Source: Corynebacterium kefirresidentii
GTDB lineage: Bacteria > Actinomycetota > Actinomycetes > Mycobacteriales > Mycobacteriaceae
DNA length: 64,000 nucleotides
Direction: 5' to 3'
NCBI GenBank assembly: GCA_002154655.1
Contig: NGUZ01000005.1
Location: 40,760-104,759 of the forward strand
Shown here one piece after another: positions 61,124 through 64,000 of this stretch (position 1 is the stretch's first letter; each line of letters begins with the position of its first letter). A model generated the notes under the pieces. That model ran no database searches, was not told the origin of the DNA, and was given only the letters and a program-made list of their open reading frames with translations. A program made the translations under genes and the position numbers.

Positions 61124-62878
61124 ATGGGCGCACGCCGAACTTCTCGCCTCATTGCCAGCGCAGTGGCCGTAGCCACCTTCTCTTCCATCACTGTTGTGCC
61201 TAACGCCGTCGCCGCCGACGACACCACCTTTGTCGAGGAAAAGACCACCGACGATACCGTTAGCCTCAACGGGATCGAATTCGATGAGAACGGCAAGCTG
61301 CTCGAGGAAAACAACGCCGGCGATAAGGCGATGGAAGAACTCGACGCAGAAGAAGACGCCGCCGAGTCCATCACCCCGTACGCAGTAGACGGCGCGGAGG
61401 AGACCGCCGAGGCTCCGGCTTCCGAGGAGTCTGCAAAGCCAACCACCCTCGAGGAACTCGCACAGACTGAGGCCTCCAACGGCGACGTCAACGTCAAGGT
61501 GGTCAAGGATGAGCAGAAGGACAAGCTTGTTTGTGAGGTCACTGATGCCCCTGACAAGGAAGGCAACATGCTCGACCTCAAGCTTGCGCTGGCTAAGGCC
61601 TTCTACGATGGCGGCGAAAAGATCCTCAAGACCGTCTGGGAGATCATCCCGGTTGTCGGCGACCTCGTTCCGGCCGATTTCATCGATAAGATTTCCGGTA
61701 AGACCTGGGACGGCATTGCCAAGCTGGTCAAGGAAGGCGAGAAGGACAAGACCGTTACCTGGGATCTCTCCCGCGCCCAGGGCATGGCCATCGGCCGTAT
61801 CGATAACGCCGATGCCGACGTTGATATGAACAACCCGGATGGTGCTAAGAAGACCGTCTCCGGCCTGCTTAAGTTCGCCGACGGCGCCTTTGGCAAGGGC
61901 ACCAAGGTTATCTTGAAGCTCTTTAATGCAGCCGTTACCATCGCCGGCCTGGTTCCAGGTGCGAGCGTCGCCGGCGACCTGAAGCTGAGCAAGGACCAGC
62001 AGAAGAGCATCGAAGACTCCCTGAACAACATCTCCACCGCAGCCTCCGATCTTGCAGCCGTGAACGCCCCAGCTGGCCAGCTGTGCTCCGATATGCTCAA
62101 CGGCAAGAAGACCAAGGACCAGCCTGCCGAGGAGAGCCCTTCCGAGGAGCCTTCTTCTGAGGAGACCACTTCCGAGGCTCCGGCTTCTGAGGATGCTACC
62201 TCTGAGGAGACCACCCCGTCTGAGTCCGCAGAAGAGACCTCCACCGAGGAGACCTCCGCTGGAGAAACGGCCACCGAAGAGCCGACCTCCGCTGAAGAAA
62301 CGGCCACCGAAGAGCCGACCTCCGCAGAAGAAACGGCCACCGAAGAGCCGACCTCCGCAGAAGAAACTTCCGCTGAAGAGCCGACCTCTGAGGAATCCAC
62401 CGAACCTTCCACTACCGAAGCTGCGGTTGTTCCGGGCAAAGACGGCCAGGACGGTAAGGACGGCCAGGATGGCGTAGACGGTAAGGATGGCCAAGATGGC
62501 CGCGACGGTCGTGATGGCCGTGACGGTCGTGACGGTAAGGATGGCGAGAACGGCCGCGATGGACGCGATGGTCGCGACGGCCGCGACGGCGAAGATGGCC
62601 AAGACGGTAAGGACGGCCGCGACGGCGAAGATGGCCAGGATGGTCGCGATGGCCGAGACGGACGTGATGGCCGAGACGGTCGCGACGGACGTGACGGCCG
62701 CGATGGCATTAACGGTAAGGACGGCAAGGACGCAGACATGTCTTCCGTCGCAGGGTTCTCCTTCCTGGCTGCACTCGTAGGTGGCGGCACTGTGCTGGGC
62801 ATCCTGTCCACCATTGACTACCTCTACACCCACGGCATGCTGCCGAAGAACAGCGTCCCATGGCGCATCAACCAGTAA
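61124..62878 (+). CDS. secreted protein with Glu/Thr/Ser repeats, collagen-like Gly-X-Asp repeat and C-terminal membrane segment
   Basis: 584 residues. Signal peptide (1-27, AVAADD). A globular domain of about 300 residues follows (LALAKAFYDGGEKILKTVW, VGDLVPADFIDKISGKTWDG) with two Cys (LVCEV, QLCSDM). Then an acidic region of EEPTS and ETATEEPTSAE repeats (about 330-435), then 33 uninterrupted Gly-X-Asp/Asn triplets (residues 438-536), and a C-terminal hydrophobic segment (FSFLAALVGGGTVLGILST) without LPxTG. The triplet run has no proline. Likely an envelope-attached stalk or adhesin; function unknown. Start has a GGGAG site 8 nt before ATG. Confidence 0.85.
   Translation: MGARRTSRLIASAVAVATFSSITVVPNAVAADDTTFVEEKTTDDTVSLNGIEFDENGKLLEENNAGDKAMEELDAEEDAAESITPYAVDGAEETAEAPASEESAKPTTLEELAQTEASNGDVNVKVVKDEQKDKLVCEVTDAPDKEGNMLDLKLALAKAFYDGGEKILKTVWEIIPVVGDLVPADFIDKISGKTWDGIAKLVKEGEKDKTVTWDLSRAQGMAIGRIDNADADVDMNNPDGAKKTVSGLLKFADGAFGKGTKVILKLFNAAVTIAGLVPGASVAGDLKLSKDQQKSIEDSLNNISTAASDLAAVNAPAGQLCSDMLNGKKTKDQPAEESPSEEPSSEETTSEAPASEDATSEETTPSESAEETSTEETSAGETATEEPTSAEETATEEPTSAEETATEEPTSAEETSAEEPTSEESTEPSTTEAAVVPGKDGQDGKDGQDGVDGKDGQDGRDGRDGRDGRDGKDGENGRDGRDGRDGRDGEDGQDGKDGRDGEDGQDGRDGRDGRDGRDGRDGRDGRDGINGKDGKDADMSSVAGFSFLAALVGGGTVLGILSTIDYLYTHGMLPKNSVPWRINQ
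62264..62362 (+). repeat. three tandem 33-bp repeats in the collagen-like gene
   Basis: Units starting at 62264, 62297 and 62330 encode ETATEEPTSAE three times with nearly identical DNA; a degenerate fourth unit follows. Typical slippage-prone coding repeat. Confidence 0.85.
62435..62731 (+). repeat. collagen-like 9-bp triplet array (33 Gly-X-Asp units)
   Basis: 297 bp encode 33 triplets: Gly followed by Lys, Gln, Arg, Glu, Val or Ile and then Asp (Asn in two). Arg-Asp is the main unit and occurs in runs of four and seven. The DNA is made of near-identical GGYCGYGAC units and is expected to vary in length between strains. Confidence 0.9.
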
Positions 62879-62912
62879 GACCTTCCCGTTGAGGCAGTAG
62901 CTGGAGTCATTG

Positions 62913-62950
62913 GAACCTCCGCGAGCATATGCTCGCGGAGGTTCTTTCTT
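62913..62950 (+). terminator. strong terminator of the collagen-like gene
   Basis: Perfect 32-bp palindrome (GAACCTCCGCGAGCAT and its complement, 62913-62944) followed by TTCTT. Confidence 0.85.
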
Positions 62951-63001
62951 ATTGCGGCGAAGTCTCGGTGGGTTCTCTTGCGAGGCATTCGCCATCGGCC
63001 T

Positions 63002-63063
63002 CCCTTCGCGCTCACCGGCGCAGTGGATTCCGCGGCGAAAGCGCCGCTGGTGAGCGCGAAGGG
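63002..63063. repeat. 62-bp branched inverted repeat
   Basis: Perfect 15-bp arms CCCTTCGCGCTCACC and GGTGAGCGCGAAGGG (63002-63016, 63049-63063), with an inner GCGGCG-AAAG-CGCCGC hairpin. It lies between two convergent genes and could act as a two-way terminator or a small interspersed element. Confidence 0.6.
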
Positions 63064-63099
63064 CGGGGTAGCGGAAGGCGGGAGGCAGGAAGCGTGGAC

Positions 63100-63972
63100 T
63101 TAGGCAGAACGGGCGGCTTTTTGTCTGGCGGAGATGGTGGAAATGAGGTCGGTTAGGAAGCGAGTGGGGTGGTCGATAAGCTGTCGCGGGGTATAGCAGA
63201 GGACGGTGAAGCCGGCCTCGCGCAGACGTCGGTGGCGCTCACGCTGATGGGGAAGTGCCTTCGCGGGGATGATGTCGATGAGGTAGGCGCTGTTGATGCA
63301 TAGGGCGGTCGTGATGCCAGGCAGCGCGGTGAAGGGCGCCTCGAAGAACATGGGCCAGGGGAAATCGGCCTCAATGAGGAGGGCGCGGGCGAAAGACTCG
63401 TAGGGAGAGCGGGAAAGGGAAGAGGCGTGGTGGATTACGGAGCGGACGATGCGGCTATTGCGCACCCGGCCCATGCGGGCGAACTCTTCCTTGAGGTCTT
63501 CCCGGCTGAGGCCGGAGCGCAAAGCCGAGTCGGCGGCGATGAGGCCGTCGGTGAAGCCGTGGTAGCGGGCGACGTCGATAACCGCGCGGGCCTTGGAAAC
63601 GCAGCGGGTGCCGTCCACGAGGACGGGCTCGGGAAGTAAAGCTTTGCGGTAGATGCGCTCGGGATGGCGGCGGTCCTTGTGGGGAAGCGTGTTGGTGGGA
63701 AGCGCCATTTCAATCTTTTCTTCGGCCGTGGCGATGACCCACAGCCCGTGCACGCGGGCGGCGGACTTGGAGATGAGCACCGCGGTATAGGCGCTGCGGG
63801 CGGCGGCGATGGCGCGTAGGCGCAGCTGGGAGGGAAAGTTGAGGTCGTGGTAGTGATCGCGCCGGACGGCGATGCGTGGTGCGAGTTTGAGGTAGGTGCC
63901 GTTTTTCAGGTCGGTCCAAAAGGTGGGGTGGTTGGTGCGGATGGAGTCGATATTGGTCAGTGGTGGTGTCAT
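63100..63972 (-). CDS. AbiEi-like/DUF559-type protein, nuclease core probably degenerate
   Basis: 290 residues. The N-terminal and middle parts follow an actinobacterial family that joins an AbiEi-like region (ISKSAARVHGLW, RCVSKARAVIDVARYH, LIAADSALRSGL) to a Vsr-like DUF559 domain ending in LREAGFTVLCYTPRQLIDHP. The acidic ExDG...K segment normally found before the last helix is not visible; the region reads AYLIDIIPAKALPHQRERH. Probably a non-catalytic DNA-binding or toxin-antitoxin relic; role unknown. Confidence 0.65.
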   Translation of the reverse strand: MTPPLTNIDSIRTNHPTFWTDLKNGTYLKLAPRIAVRRDHYHDLNFPSQLRLRAIAAARSAYTAVLISKSAARVHGLWVIATAEEKIEMALPTNTLPHKDRRHPERIYRKALLPEPVLVDGTRCVSKARAVIDVARYHGFTDGLIAADSALRSGLSREDLKEEFARMGRVRNSRIVRSVIHHASSLSRSPYESFARALLIEADFPWPMFFEAPFTALPGITTALCINSAYLIDIIPAKALPHQRERHRRLREAGFTVLCYTPRQLIDHPTRFLTDLISTISARQKAARSA

Positions 63973-64000
63973 GCCTCCTAGGCAAGGACACGCCGCCGGC

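Noticed and set aside
61097-62995. Long antisense open frame (632 codons) opposite the collagen-like gene
   Set aside because: It is opened by the repeat composition of the true gene; its Leu/Ala/Val- and Gly-rich runs mirror the triplet array and it has no ribosome site or family pattern.
1-64000. tRNA, rRNA, CRISPR arrays and prophage genes
   Set aside because: No tRNA arms (GTTCRANNC context), no repeat-spacer array and no phage structural genes were seen while reading both strands.

Overview
The window comes from a high-GC actinobacterium, almost certainly a Corynebacterium. The signs are the gene order obg–proB–2-hydroxyacid dehydrogenase–proA–nadD–rsfS–gpgP–comEA–comEC–holA–rpsT–lepA, the aecD–brnQ and malQ–fadD15 pairs, the many leaderless genes with TANNNT -10 hexamers, and a sortase-anchored surface protein. 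The species cannot be fixed from the sequence. No tRNA, rRNA or CRISPR array was seen.

Layout. 0-1.7 kb: end of a wall-anchored surface/pilin gene plus a class C sortase, placed directly upstream of obg. 1.8-8.2 kb: obg, proline synthesis (proB, proA) with two tandem 2-hydroxyacid dehydrogenase genes between them. 8.2-16.2 kb: cutinase-like esterase, nadD, rsfS, phosphoglycerate phosphatase, DegV protein, comEA, a short comEC, holA, ankyrin protein, LysE exporter. 16.2-18.3 kb: a type II-like restriction-modification pair. 18.7-22.4 kb: TetR regulator, rpsT, a PemK/MazF-like gene divergent from lepA. 22.5-26.9 kb: a secreted phosphatase/phospholipase-like enzyme in one operon with EfeO and the Tat-exported peroxidase EfeB, without EfeU. 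27-29.5 kb: HNH endonuclease and M20 amidohydrolase. 29.5-34 kb: two tandem paralogous histidine kinase/response regulator systems.

34-37 kb: TusA-like half protein, a 40-residue microprotein, ThpR and a FUSC membrane protein. 37-42.8 kb: oligopeptide-type ABC importer with fused ATPases and its GntR/UTRA regulator. 43-44.6 kb: membrane protein and luciferase-like monooxygenase. 44.6-48 kb: a more AT-rich accessory island with an IS110 transposase relic, stacked hairpins and three poorly known genes, one with a DUF1266 domain. 48-60.8 kb: brnQ, aecD, ABC exporter, lipoprotein, idi, esterase, two small membrane proteins, malQ, fadD15 and a conserved unknown. 61-64 kb: a large secreted protein with a Glu/Thr/Ser repeat and 33 collagen-like Gly-X-Asp triplets, then a degenerate AbiEi/DUF559-like gene.

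Most likely places for undescribed biology: the 44.6-48 kb island, the 18-bp lepA/mazF bidirectional leaderless promoter, the duplicated two-component locus with matched palindromes at both promoters, the phosphatase–EfeOB operon whose EfeO has lost the usual metal-binding His, the proline-free collagen-like protein, and the two pairs of perfect DnaA boxes. All functional assignments rest on motif and context recognition from reading the sequence; no database search was run.
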